Part shown: in pieces, positions 15,717 through 25,038 of the stretch
Layout of the letters: each line of letters starts with the position of its first letter
Numbering within the stretch: the first letter of the stretch is position 1
IMG/VR virus record: IMGVR_UViG_3300009034_000045
Span: 1-57,030 of that record
Source: a virus
Strand: one strand, 5' to 3'
Length of the DNA stretch: 57,030 bases
The notes under the pieces: generated by a model
What the model saw: only the letters and a program-made list of their open reading frames with translations
Database searches by the model: none
Told to the model about the DNA's origin: nothing
Translations under genes and position numbers: made by a program

Positions 15717-16072
15717 CGTGGTTGGAGTTCAAGCTTGATTACTCCAACCTCACAGAGAGCAGATGTTCGGAGTGCAAAGTGAACGGCGGAAAAGAGACAC
15801 CTTGCGTGCCGGATCATTACCTGAAGAAATATGAGGCCGACTTCTGTCGCCCCTGCCCGCGAATAGCACTACATACCATAAACGAGGATGCGAGCACCAT
15901 GACGCTCTGCGCCCTGGGCGAGCACACGAAGGCGATCCTCCCCGCCCTGATCTTGTCTCTGGACAGGGACGGGGACGACCTGATCGAGTCGATGCGCAGA
16001 TCCATCTTCGCCCTGAACAGCAAGAAGTTCAACGACGCGCTGGAGAGACACAGGAAGAAGCACAGTGGTTGA
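15713..16072 (+). CDS. Tail assembly chaperone, downstream frame (T-like extension)
   Basis: In the -1 frame after the slippery site this gives IAWLEFKLDYSNLTES and about 115 more residues, including four cysteines (CSECKVNGG...CRPC, about 20-50) that could bind zinc, and a helical C-terminus. The only separate start is a poor TTG at 15722 without SD, which supports production by frameshifting. Its stop overlaps the tape measure GTG. Confidence 0.75.
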   Translation: MAWLEFKLDYSNLTESRCSECKVNGGKETPCVPDHYLKKYEADFCRPCPRIALHTINEDASTMTLCALGEHTKAILPALILSLDRDGDDLIESMRRSIFALNSKKFNDALERHRKKHSG

Positions 16073-19000
16073 GAGAACCAACGTAGAAATCGGCGTGAAA
16101 GCGGATACGAAGAACGCCAAAGCAGCTTTCGCCAGACTGGGAAAGAGCTTCGAGGATAGCGGAGCGAAAATGGAGAAACTGGGCCATGGTTTAAAGACCA
16201 TCGGAAGCACGCTGACAGCGGCAATAACGCTTCCTATTGTCGCCGTCGGGGCGGCTTCCTTGAAGATGGCTGCCGATGCTGTCGAGTCGGAAAGTCTCTT
16301 CGAGGTTTCCTACGGGAACATGGCGAAGCAGGCGCGGGAGTGGTCGGAGAAAACAGGGGAAGCATTGGGTAGAAATGCCTATGAATTGAGAAAGAATTCA
16401 GCGGTGATATTCACCATGACCGAAAACATGGGCTTGTCTCGCGAGGCTGCTTTCAAGATGGCGACTGGAGTGTCAGAGCTCACGCACGACATGGCTAGTT
16501 TCAGGAACATAAAAGGGGAGGAAGCCTTCAACAAGATAAGAGCCGGTATCACCGGGGAAACAGAGCCGCTCAAGCAGTTGGGAATCCTTGTTGATGAAGC
16601 CACAATAAAGCAGGAGGCTTATTCGACAGGTATAGCTGTGACGGGCACCAAGCTGACCCAGACGCAGAAAGTGCAGGCGAGATGGAGCGCGATCCTCAGG
16701 CAGACGACGAAAGATCAGGGCGACGTCATCAGGACGCAGAACTCGTTCGTGAACTCAATCCGTGCGATGAGGGAGAAACTTGCCGAGACATCGATCGAGC
16801 TTGGACAAGCCTTGTTGCCTCTGTTTGAAAAGCTTCTACCGCATCTTCGCGGCGGTGTGGAGTGGCTCGGGAAGCTTGTCGAATCGTTCAAAAATCTGTC
16901 TCCATCAATGCAAACCACGATCATCGTCTTTACGGGGCTACTTGCTGCCATCGGTCCGGTGATAGCGACGGCCGGATTGCTGACAGTTGCGTTGGGTAGC
17001 GTCATGACCGCTGTAGGGACGCTGACCACCGCGATGGCCGGCGCCGGCGGATTGTCCGGAATTCTTGCCACCTTGGCCGCCACCGTTCTTCCTGCTCTGG
17101 GGACGGCGCTGGCTGTGGTAGGCACCGCTATCGCCGCCTACAAGTTGACAAAATGGACGATGGAATGGACTGGATTAAGAAAAGCGGTTGATCGATACTA
17201 TGAGATATTGTTGCGTGTCAAGAAGGAATTGCCTCCAACCTCGCAGCAAATGACCGTGATGGAAAAGGCGAGCCGCCTCGCTGGACGCGAAATAACCGAC
17301 TGGTCTGAGGCCATGAAGATCGTCAACAAAGATCTCGCAGAACAACGTGAAAGGATGGAGCGGTACACCAAGAAACTGGCGGAAAACAATAAGACTACGG
17401 TAGTGCACGTGAAGTCTCTTCGCGAGCAGGCCCGCGAGATGCTGTCGGTGAAAAAAGAGACGGATAAATTGAAGCAAGCCACGTCGCTCGCCGGACAGGA
17501 AATCCGCGACATGGCACTTGCTGAAGCTGTCTTGAACGAGAGTCTCCGCACAATCGACCGGACGATTGATCCTGTCTACGCCGACATGACGAAGATGCCC
17601 CCCGTTCTTGATATGACCAGCTACTCGACTGAAGCACTGGTCAAGATGCTGGATGTCTACGCCTTCAATCTAAAGAACAAGGTCGAACCGGCGCAGAAAG
17701 ACTTCTTCGAAGGCGCCATAACGATGTCAGATGAGACATTGAGGAGCCTCGGTATCCTCGGATCGGGAACGGATCGGTTCGTCAGCCTCTGGGACAACTC
17801 GCTCGGGCAAGCAGCCGACATCATACGTATATTCGAGGGGAGCGTGGCGGAGAGCATCGGTCGAATCATCGGCTACATGGCGGCAGCACAAAAGGGCGGG
17901 GAGGACTTCGCCGCCGGCTTCAGGAGCGGAAATTGGGGTCAGGCGATAGGAGGGCTTGTCCAAGGTGTCTCCGCCGTGGGGGCTGCCACCGCCACGGGCG
18001 GGCGGGCGACGCGGACCGCCGGCGGGGCGCTGGCCGGCGCGAAGCTCGGTGCCGGGATAGGATCCGTCATCCCAGGGATAGGTACGGCAATAGGCGCCGG
18101 TGTGGGCGCTCTGGTCGGCGGCCTGATAGGTCTCTTCCGCGGGCGCCGCGAGCGCAAGCTCATGGAAAAGGTCGGCGAGGACTACGGCATATGGATGACG
18201 CAGGCCATGGCGAAATCCGTCACCGACAAGGCGAAGGAACTGAAGATCGCCGACGAGCTCGCCGCGCTCCTCTTCACCGGCGAGATGTTCCGGGCTGGCA
18301 TGGTGAGCGTGAAGTCCTTCGGCATGATGTTTACCGATCTCATGAAGGGCGTGAAGGAAGGCACCATCCCGGCGAAGGAGGGCCTCGAGGCTATCGACGA
18401 CGCCTTCAAAGCGATGGTCGAGTCTGCCGGGACCATGGGCGACGCGGGCGTGTTCCAGATCGGCCGGATGGTCAACGAGATGCGCGAGATGGGGATGATG
18501 ACCCAGGAGGTCGCGCAGCAGGTCGCCCAGTGGGTGGGGGAGGGCATCAGCAGGCTGGGCGACTACTTCGGCTACCTGGCGGAGCAGACCGAGATCACGG
18601 GCGAGCAGGCCAACGCCGCCGTGCAGCTCCTCGCCGCGGGATTCGCGGCCGCGATCGAGCAGACGGGAAGCCTCTATGCCGCGATCATGTCTTTGCCGGA
18701 AGGTTTCGGCGCGCTGATCGAGAGGCTCGGAGAGATGATAGGCACCGAGAATGAGGCCTTCCTCCGGATGCAGGAGCTCTACGACTTCGTCCAGGACAAC
18801 GAGGCGACTCTGGGCGCCATCGCCGCGCTGGGCGACGCGCTGCGGGCCTTCGGCATGGCGGGCATCCTAACCGCCGCGGATGTCGAGGCTCTCGGCACCT
18901 CGATGGGGGCGGAGTTCCAAAGGCTCATCGATTCAGGCGCCGATCTTACCAGCATAATCGCGGCGGTCGGTCCTGAACTTGCCGTCCTTTACCGGGCCTA

Positions 19001-19532
19001 CAAAGAGCTTGGGATGGACGTGCCGCCATGGTTACAGGGCATTGCAGAGGATCTCAAGGGCATGGAGCCTCCCCGCGATACCAAAGACATCTTAGGCTCT
19101 ATCGAGGATGCCATCTGGTTGATCGCCCAAGCCTTGGGTGCCGCAGTCGGCGAAGCGGAAGATCTTGGTACTGCTATTGGGAACATCCCAGATACTCCTG
19201 GTGGTCGAGGCGGCGGCGGCAGAGGCGGCAACGGCGAGGGTAACGGTTTTCATGAGGGGCGAGGCGGGCAGTTTGGTGCCATGGTTTCACCTCGATCTGG
19301 TGGCGAGTTATGGAGATTGGGTGGTGAGGGTGAAACCGAGCTCGTTGCGCCGGTGAAAGCCTTCATCAAACAGCTTGCTACAGACATGCGCCAGATGGGA
19401 GACGGAGGGACGATCACGGTCAATCTGATGCTGGACCGGAAGGTGTTGGCGAAAGAGGTTGTTCGGAGCGTCAACGAGGGCCAGCGTCACGGCTACATCG
19501 ATCCTACCGGCGAGGGGGCGGAGACAAGATAA
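16065..19532 (+). CDS. Tape measure protein
   Basis: The protein has 1155 residues. It begins with a coiled coil (VEIGVKADTKNAKAAFARLGKSFEDSG, in parts), then ATGVSELTHDMASF and GETEPLKQLGILVDEATIKQ, a typical tape measure block. Hydrophobic stretches lie near 280-360 and glycine/alanine-rich membrane-like repeats near 640-690 (GAKLGAGIGSVIPGIGTAIG). A Gly-rich linker (about 1045-1062) and a C-terminal domain follow. At roughly 0.15 nm per residue it predicts a tail near 170 nm. It starts with GTG overlapping the chaperone stop. Confidence 0.92.
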   Translation: MVERTNVEIGVKADTKNAKAAFARLGKSFEDSGAKMEKLGHGLKTIGSTLTAAITLPIVAVGAASLKMAADAVESESLFEVSYGNMAKQAREWSEKTGEALGRNAYELRKNSAVIFTMTENMGLSREAAFKMATGVSELTHDMASFRNIKGEEAFNKIRAGITGETEPLKQLGILVDEATIKQEAYSTGIAVTGTKLTQTQKVQARWSAILRQTTKDQGDVIRTQNSFVNSIRAMREKLAETSIELGQALLPLFEKLLPHLRGGVEWLGKLVESFKNLSPSMQTTIIVFTGLLAAIGPVIATAGLLTVALGSVMTAVGTLTTAMAGAGGLSGILATLAATVLPALGTALAVVGTAIAAYKLTKWTMEWTGLRKAVDRYYEILLRVKKELPPTSQQMTVMEKASRLAGREITDWSEAMKIVNKDLAEQRERMERYTKKLAENNKTTVVHVKSLREQAREMLSVKKETDKLKQATSLAGQEIRDMALAEAVLNESLRTIDRTIDPVYADMTKMPPVLDMTSYSTEALVKMLDVYAFNLKNKVEPAQKDFFEGAITMSDETLRSLGILGSGTDRFVSLWDNSLGQAADIIRIFEGSVAESIGRIIGYMAAAQKGGEDFAAGFRSGNWGQAIGGLVQGVSAVGAATATGGRATRTAGGALAGAKLGAGIGSVIPGIGTAIGAGVGALVGGLIGLFRGRRERKLMEKVGEDYGIWMTQAMAKSVTDKAKELKIADELAALLFTGEMFRAGMVSVKSFGMMFTDLMKGVKEGTIPAKEGLEAIDDAFKAMVESAGTMGDAGVFQIGRMVNEMREMGMMTQEVAQQVAQWVGEGISRLGDYFGYLAEQTEITGEQANAAVQLLAAGFAAAIEQTGSLYAAIMSLPEGFGALIERLGEMIGTENEAFLRMQELYDFVQDNEATLGAIAALGDALRAFGMAGILTAADVEALGTSMGAEFQRLIDSGADLTSIIAAVGPELAVLYRAYKELGMDVPPWLQGIAEDLKGMEPPRDTKDILGSIEDAIWLIAQALGAAVGEAEDLGTAIGNIPDTPGGRGGGGRGGNGEGNGFHEGRGGQFGAMVSPRSGGELWRLGGEGETELVAPVKAFIKQLATDMRQMGDGGTITVNLMLDRKVLAKEVVRSVNEGQRHGYIDPTGEGAETR

Positions 19533-20656
19533 TGGCTGCGAGTGAGCCTGAATTTCTCATAACCAACTTGATAGATTCCGCTACTCTCAGCGAGTCTTCG
19601 GAGGAGACGGCGCTGACGACCGAGAATATCCAGAGCCTGTTCAGGACGAAGGTGTGGAGATCCGATTCCGGCTGGAACATCGTCGCCGGCGTCAACGACA
19701 AGATCGATATCACGGAGGGCACCACCGGCGACGCGGTCGCCACGCTCGCCGCCGGCAACTACGCGACCGGCGCGCTAATGGCGACGCAGGTGGCGACGGC
19801 GATCAATGCTGCCGCCACGGACAATACCTGGACCTGTACCTACAGCACCAGCACGCGCAAGTTCACGATCGGACACGACGAGGGAGGAGACGGGGAGACA
19901 GGCGGTCTCGAATGGGCGACCGGCGCGAGCACGGCGACCACGGCGGGACCGGATCTCGGCTTCGCCGTCGCGGCGGACGACACGGGAGCAGCGAGCTACG
20001 TTGGGGACAACGCCTGCCGGTGCTCCCGCGAGTGGGTTGGCATCGACCTCACCGCCGCCACGCAAGTGAAGCGGGGTGCCATCGTCTCGCACAACTTCTC
20101 CTCGTCGGCCGTGGTCACGCTCTACCGGCACACCGCGGACACCCTCAGCGCGGCGACGGCCGTGGGGACCCTCACCTACGACGCCGACTTCATGTTCATC
20201 GAGTGCGACGCGACGTACCGGTACTTCTGGATCCACGTGGAGGACGTCGACAACAGCGACTCCTACATCGAGATAGGGCGCGCCTTCCTCGGCGACTACA
20301 GCACCACGGCCTGGATGGCAATGGGCATGGAGCTCGTCATGGTGGATCCGAGCGAGCCCACGCGGACGCCAGAGGGGTACGTGGGGAGGAATGAGCGGAC
20401 CCAGCACAAGCAGATGGTGTTCAGCTTCGGCTATCCGATGAACGAGACCGACCGCGACACCCTCATAACGATATACGAGACTATCGGCGCCTACAACCAT
20501 TTCTTCTTCCGCCCGGATCCGAACGAGGAGATCTTCACGCAGGCGGATCTCGGCGGGATGTACGGCTATTTTCTGACCAGAGATGTCGGCCTGGAGGTCG
20601 TGTCTGGGGCGACCACCTGGAGGCCGAGCAGGATCGTCTTCGAGGAGGCGCGGTGA
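19532..20656 (+). CDS. Tail protein after the tape measure (distal-tail-like)
   Basis: This 374-residue protein starts with ATG overlapping the tape measure TAA. It is Thr/Ala/Asp-rich with a beta pattern. The C-terminal third (MVFSFGYPMNETDRDTLITIYE, in parts; HFFFRPDPNEEI; YGYFLTRDVGLEVVSG) resembles phage tail proteins of the distal-tail family. The N-terminal third looks like a separate beta domain. It probably connects tube and tail tip. Confidence 0.65.
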   Translation: MAASEPEFLITNLIDSATLSESSEETALTTENIQSLFRTKVWRSDSGWNIVAGVNDKIDITEGTTGDAVATLAAGNYATGALMATQVATAINAAATDNTWTCTYSTSTRKFTIGHDEGGDGETGGLEWATGASTATTAGPDLGFAVAADDTGAASYVGDNACRCSREWVGIDLTAATQVKRGAIVSHNFSSSAVVTLYRHTADTLSAATAVGTLTYDADFMFIECDATYRYFWIHVEDVDNSDSYIEIGRAFLGDYSTTAWMAMGMELVMVDPSEPTRTPEGYVGRNERTQHKQMVFSFGYPMNETDRDTLITIYETIGAYNHFFFRPDPNEEIFTQADLGGMYGYFLTRDVGLEVVSGATTWRPSRIVFEEAR

Positions 20657-23286
20657 CGACGAGATTTGACGATGCGGTGACCGAGGTCTCGAGCCAGAAG
20701 CATCTCCTCTTCGAGGTCGAGCCGGCCGAGGCATTGTGGAACTGGACGCTGACCGACGGGAAGACAAACACCTATGAGATCTCCTGGAATCACCTGGCGG
20801 CCACGGACGTCGTCAAGGGCGGCTTCTACCGGCGGCTGATCGGCATCGAGGAGGACGGTACCGCGCTCAGCGAGACCGATAGCATCGCGAACGTCGAGGC
20901 CAACGCCGGCTACTACTACCACGACGAGTCGGCGCAGAAGATCTACGTCCATACGACGGGCAGCGCGGACCCCGACACGCTCGACATGGTCGCGGGGATC
21001 TTCCGGCTGCACTTCTCAACGACAGGCAAGACCTTCGTGCAAGCCGCCGGTGCCAATGCACGGGATTTCGGCGGCGCAGCCGACTGCTATTCAAAAGGAG
21101 CACCACTTGATGGTGTTGCTGATAGCCCAAAGTTCATATTTAGTACTTGGTTCCGACTTGATGGTGGCGATGGCAACGATCTATTCTTCTTTAATGGGGA
21201 TGCGGCGCCGATTGCTTTCACTATACGAAGACAGAACACCACCAACAAAATATTGATCTATTGCTTAAATTCTGCTGATGATACCGTTCTGTACGTCACG
21301 AGCTTGAGCACATATATTAGCTCTCCTACATGGCATCATATTTATCTTTCTGTGGATCTATCGGAGCTTGCCCTGAATTTATATATCGATGGCGTCGATG
21401 ACAAAGGACTTGTCACTTTCTTATTAAACGATACGATGGATTTCACTCTGGGTCGATGGGACATCGCATCTACTGGTGTTTCGGGTTGGCTTGATGGTGT
21501 CCTTTCCGAGTTTTTCTTCAATCCTGGTGAGTACCTAGATGCCGAAGGACGCTTCAAGTTCAGGGATGTCAACGGCGAACCTGTGCCGTTGGGTGACAAC
21601 GGGGAGTTGCCGACCGGGACGGCGCCGCCATGCTACTTTCCAGATGGCGATGCATCCAACAACCGAGGCACTGGCGGCAACTTTACGGAAGTAGGCAGTC
21701 CGGCGGCAGTATCAGGCCCAGCAATAAGGGCGCGATCCATCAATTACGAGAAGCGCGTGCTCTCGGACAGCACGGCCAACGTCTCCGAAGAGGCGGTGGA
21801 TCTTGTTGCCGGCAGACAGAGGACGACGAGGGGCGAGATCTCGTTGGACAACTCCGACAAGCTTTTCGACAAGCTGAGCCGCGCGTGGAACTGGAAGAAC
21901 AAGCAGGCGCGGTACCGCTTCGGGATCGACGACATTCCTTTCGCCGAGTACCAGACGACGGGACGGCTCGTCGTGGATGACATCGCGCCGCGGGAGGACA
22001 GCTTCACGCTCTCGCTCGTCGCGGGAACCGAGGCATGGCGCCATCGTTTTCCCATCACGCCCCACTTCGGTGCGGGGCTCGGCGAGGGCGTCATAGGGAC
22101 ACGGGTGCCAATCCTGATCGGGAGCAAGTCGGATATCATCCCCGATCTCGTCGATGACGAGGCGACCAATCCGAACGAGTGGGTCTATCGGATAGCGGAC
22201 AATACCTATCAGACGCTCGACGCCGTCTCCGCTGTCTACGCGATCAACAGGAGCACCGGTGCCCGGACGACGCTCACTCTTACCACTCACTACACTGTCA
22301 GTCTCGCGACCTGCTCGATCACGGTCCTCGATGCGTTCGACGCCGGCGCGGAGATCGAGGAGAAGTACGAGATACGGTGCGACGCGGTCGGGCAGCCGGC
22401 GGCCAGCGGAGACACGAGCACGGACTATTTACAGTTGCCCGGCGAGGTGGTGCACTGGATACTCAACACGTTCCTTGGCCGCTCAGACAGCGTTCTTGAT
22501 CTCGACTCCTTTTCCACCGCGGACACGGCGGCTCCCTTTGATCTGGCGTTCTGGATCAAGCGGGAAACGACCATCCGGGAGGTTCTCCGCGGGATCGAGC
22601 GCTCGGTACTGGGCACCATCCGTCCCAAGGAGAGCGGTATCGTGGGGCTCTACATCTGGGATCCGTGGTCGGGGGACGCGGATGCGATAGCGCTCAGCGA
22701 CGAGGACTTCTTACATTTTGAGGCGGACGTCAAGATGGGCACGGTCTACTACAAGACGAGCGTGCTCTACGACGAGAATCCGGCAAAGAAGGGCAGCTTC
22801 CAGGTAGAGACGGCGACGCACGACGCAACTCGATATCTCAATAGTAGTGAAAATTATCTCAAGATTGAGACATACCTGAAGAACTCCTCGGACGCGCAGC
22901 TTATCGCGCAGAGGATCAACTTCCTCTATCGCGGAATCAACGTCGAGATCGACTTCGCGGAGCGCGGAATACGGATGATGGATCACGAACTCTACCAGCG
23001 CGTTAAGGTGACGAAGACGCGCGCGTCCTCGACGGCGGGCAGCCTGTCCAGCCGGCTGATGGAGCTCCTCGAGATCGAGAAGGACTTCGTCACGCCTCGC
23101 GTCACGGGGCGGCTCGGAGATTTGCGGGGACTCGTCGACGTGATTGGGAAGTGGACAGAGGCAACCGCGCCCACATGGAGCGCCGCGACGGACGAGGAGA
23201 AGGCCGCCTCCGGCTTCTGGACCGATGCGAACGGACTGGCCGACGCGAGCGACCTGGCGAGCGCCGGGGTGAGTAGGTGGTGGTAG
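20653..23286 (+). CDS. Large tail-tip protein with an inserted LamG-like domain
   Basis: The protein has 877 residues; GTG 20653 overlaps the preceding TGA. Residues 1-130 form a tail-tip start (FDDAVTEVSSQKHLLFEVEP). A LamG-like domain spans about 133-360 (FSTWFRLDGGDGNDLFFF, HHIYLSVDLSELALNLYIDG). The hub-like part then resumes (SINYEKRVLSDSTANVSEEAV, TRGEISLDNSDKLFDKL) and continues to the C-terminus (LYRGINVEIDFAERGIRMMDHELYQRVKV, in parts). It is probably the central tail-tip or baseplate protein; the LamG domain may bind sugars. Confidence 0.7.
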   Translation: MTTRFDDAVTEVSSQKHLLFEVEPAEALWNWTLTDGKTNTYEISWNHLAATDVVKGGFYRRLIGIEEDGTALSETDSIANVEANAGYYYHDESAQKIYVHTTGSADPDTLDMVAGIFRLHFSTTGKTFVQAAGANARDFGGAADCYSKGAPLDGVADSPKFIFSTWFRLDGGDGNDLFFFNGDAAPIAFTIRRQNTTNKILIYCLNSADDTVLYVTSLSTYISSPTWHHIYLSVDLSELALNLYIDGVDDKGLVTFLLNDTMDFTLGRWDIASTGVSGWLDGVLSEFFFNPGEYLDAEGRFKFRDVNGEPVPLGDNGELPTGTAPPCYFPDGDASNNRGTGGNFTEVGSPAAVSGPAIRARSINYEKRVLSDSTANVSEEAVDLVAGRQRTTRGEISLDNSDKLFDKLSRAWNWKNKQARYRFGIDDIPFAEYQTTGRLVVDDIAPREDSFTLSLVAGTEAWRHRFPITPHFGAGLGEGVIGTRVPILIGSKSDIIPDLVDDEATNPNEWVYRIADNTYQTLDAVSAVYAINRSTGARTTLTLTTHYTVSLATCSITVLDAFDAGAEIEEKYEIRCDAVGQPAASGDTSTDYLQLPGEVVHWILNTFLGRSDSVLDLDSFSTADTAAPFDLAFWIKRETTIREVLRGIERSVLGTIRPKESGIVGLYIWDPWSGDADAIALSDEDFLHFEADVKMGTVYYKTSVLYDENPAKKGSFQVETATHDATRYLNSSENYLKIETYLKNSSDAQLIAQRINFLYRGINVEIDFAERGIRMMDHELYQRVKVTKTRASSTAGSLSSRLMELLEIEKDFVTPRVTGRLGDLRGLVDVIGKWTEATAPTWSAATDEEKAASGFWTDANGLADASDLASAGVSRWW
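21052..21734 (+). other. LamG-like domain cassette, copy 2
   Basis: This is an insertion inside the tail-tip gene, visibly more A/T-rich than the flanking sequence. Its protein opens ARDFGGAADCYSKGAPLDGVAD and closes AAVSGPAIRARS, the same pattern as copy 1 at 6.1-6.8 kb. Shared internal features are FSxxFRLDGGD, a variable middle, LxGxLSEFFF/LAELYF, GxxPTGTxPxxY and DGDASxNxGxGGNFT. Confidence 0.65.
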
Positions 23287-23288
23287 AG

Positions 23289-23666
23289 ATGCCGTTTAGC
23301 CCCATGAATCCTGTGAGGGTTGGCCCTTTTGACCGGAATAGCTACAAGGATCTGTTCAAAGATGGGAAGGAGCCTATGTTACTCAAAGACCACGCAGTGA
23401 AGACGGAGCTCGGGGAGATCAAGACGATAGTCGCCCACTGCGACTACTGCGGCAAGAAGCACATGGTGGGGGACGGCGTGGTCGGCGGCGCCATGGGCTG
23501 GCATGAGGCGCGGCGGTTCGACCGTGATATGCCGCCAATACATTTCTGTTGCCTGGATCACCATATTAGGGGTCTCCAGCGATTTCAGGCCAATGGCGTC
23601 AAGGAGCTCGATCGCGGCAACTGGCCGATTATTCACGGTCTCTGCTGCTCGGCGAAGGAGGAATAA
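23289..23666 (+). CDS. Zinc-binding protein of the tail module
   Basis: ATG 23289 is chosen; GTG 23277 in the same frame is an alternative. The 125 residues carry HCDYCGKKH (about 46-54) and HFCCLDHHIRGL (about 83-94), forming a probable zinc site. It lies between tail-tip and fibre genes; role unknown. Confidence 0.65.
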   Translation: MPFSPMNPVRVGPFDRNSYKDLFKDGKEPMLLKDHAVKTELGEIKTIVAHCDYCGKKHMVGDGVVGGAMGWHEARRFDRDMPPIHFCCLDHHIRGLQRFQANGVKELDRGNWPIIHGLCCSAKEE

Positions 23667-23668
23667 TC

Positions 23669-24313
23669 GTGGCGTTCGACGACAGTAACCCTGTTTCGGT
23701 CGGTGATCCGACCAGGAAATCTGACTTCGATGTCGCGTTCGACAACACGATAGCCTTACATGAGGGAACCATCGAGCACGACAAGATAGGGATCGGCACA
23801 GCGGCGATCCCGCACGGCGCCAAGGGCATGGCACTTCTGGCCATCGAGGGGGCCGACTCCAGCACCTCCGGTCCGCATGTGCAGATCACGACGGATAGCG
23901 ACGACTATCCGCTGTTCCAGATAAAAGGATGGGCGCATGATGACATGGGGCTTTGTTTCGATTGCTACCACGACGGCTCGAACTTTGTGAGCTCGGATGC
24001 GGGCTCGAATTACCTGATCACGAAGGCCGGCGACCTCCTGAAGTTCTACGTGGACACAGGCACGGCGGCGGGCGCCAATCTGTCGGTCATAGCGGTGGGT
24101 TGCTTCAACACAGCCGGGCACGTGGGCTTCGGCACAGTCTCCGTGGACACCTCGGCCCTGCTGGAGCTCGACAGCACCACGGGGGCACTGCTCCTACCGA
24201 GGATGACGGAGGCGCAGCGCGACGCGCTCACAGCGGTCAACGGCATGGTAATTTACTCTACTGATAACAACAGAATTGAGGCTTACGAGAACGGAGCATG
24301 GGTAGATTTGTAA
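23669..24313 (+). CDS. Putative tail fibre/receptor-binding protein
   Basis: GTG 23669 follows GGAGGAATAATC. The 214 residues form Ser/Gly/Asp-rich beta sequence. The end LLLPRMTEAQRDALTAVNG...YSTDNNRIEAYENGAWVDL is a widely shared fibre C-terminal pattern (PRMTxxQRDAL...VIYxTDxNxxxxYENGxW). This supports a fibre or side-fibre role in host binding. Confidence 0.75.
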   Translation: MAFDDSNPVSVGDPTRKSDFDVAFDNTIALHEGTIEHDKIGIGTAAIPHGAKGMALLAIEGADSSTSGPHVQITTDSDDYPLFQIKGWAHDDMGLCFDCYHDGSNFVSSDAGSNYLITKAGDLLKFYVDTGTAAGANLSVIAVGCFNTAGHVGFGTVSVDTSALLELDSTTGALLLPRMTEAQRDALTAVNGMVIYSTDNNRIEAYENGAWVDL

Positions 24314-24328
24314 GAGAGGAGTAACAAG

Positions 24329-24604
24329 ATGGCCAAGGTCAACGTACAGGTCTTCATCGACAAAGTCGCGGCGGTGGATCAAGCGGCGATCCGGGACAAG
24401 ATCCAGGATTTCGTAGACGCCCAGCCGGGCGCCAACATGAGACGGTTCGCATATACAGAGGAGGCGACAGCCAAGATCAACATTCATATCTTCGTCGCCA
24501 ACGTTGCGCTGACGGAGGTGGAGGCGGTCAGGCAGAAGGTGCAGAACTTCCTGGACTCCGTGCCCGGCGCGCGGCTCACGCTGTTCGCATGTATCGAGGA
24601 GTAG
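24329..24604 (+). CDS. 91-aa protein made of two copies of one domain
   Basis: Residues 3-45 (KVNVQVFIDKVAAVDQAAIR...) and 49-91 (KINIHIFVANVALTEVEAVR...) align along their whole length, both ending in a PGAxxxxFAxxEE pattern. Each half looks like a small beta-alpha-beta domain. SD GAGAGGAG precedes ATG. Function is unknown. Confidence 0.65.
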   Translation: MAKVNVQVFIDKVAAVDQAAIRDKIQDFVDAQPGANMRRFAYTEEATAKINIHIFVANVALTEVEAVRQKVQNFLDSVPGARLTLFACIEE

Positions 24605-24609
24605 CATAA

Positions 24610-25038
24610 ATGACCAGACGTTATCGGAGCCTGGATCTGCTCCACCCGGACTTCCGTATCCTGGCGGATCGATTGCTGATCAAGTGTGTCGAGGCGCGGA
24701 TCATGGTGATGGTGGTGGAGACCTGGAGGAGCCAGGCTTCCCACGAGGAGGACGTCAAGGACGGGCGCTCGTGGACCACCAGAAGCAAGCATCAGAACAC
24801 GATCGACAGGGCGGAGTTGCAGGAGCTCTTGCATCAGGAAATACCGGCGTCCCTCGCCATCGACATCGCTCCATATGATCAGTACCAGCTTCACGGTTTC
24901 GACAAGCTCCAGTGGGACGCAGACGATCCGATCTGGCAGAAGCTCGGCAAGATCGGCGAGTCGCTCGGACTCAAATGGGGTGGGCGTTTCAAGACGGTTC
25001 CCCCGGATATGGCGCACTTCGAGGCACCGTGGGCATGA
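24610..25038 (+). CDS. Endolysin, M15-type peptidase
   Basis: The protein has 142 residues. Metal and catalytic signatures of the M15 (VanY/T5-endolysin-like) family are SKHQ (about 59-62), SLAIDIAP (about 78-85) and DMAHFEAPW near the C-terminus, giving the two His and one Asp zinc ligands plus the Glu-containing loop region. Members cleave L-Ala-D-Glu or D-Ala bonds in peptidoglycan. There is no signal peptide, so it needs a holin to reach the wall. The next gene overlaps by ATGA. Confidence 0.85.
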   Translation: MTRRYRSLDLLHPDFRILADRLLIKCVEARIMVMVVETWRSQASHEEDVKDGRSWTTRSKHQNTIDRAELQELLHQEIPASLAIDIAPYDQYQLHGFDKLQWDADDPIWQKLGKIGESLGLKWGGRFKTVPPDMAHFEAPWA

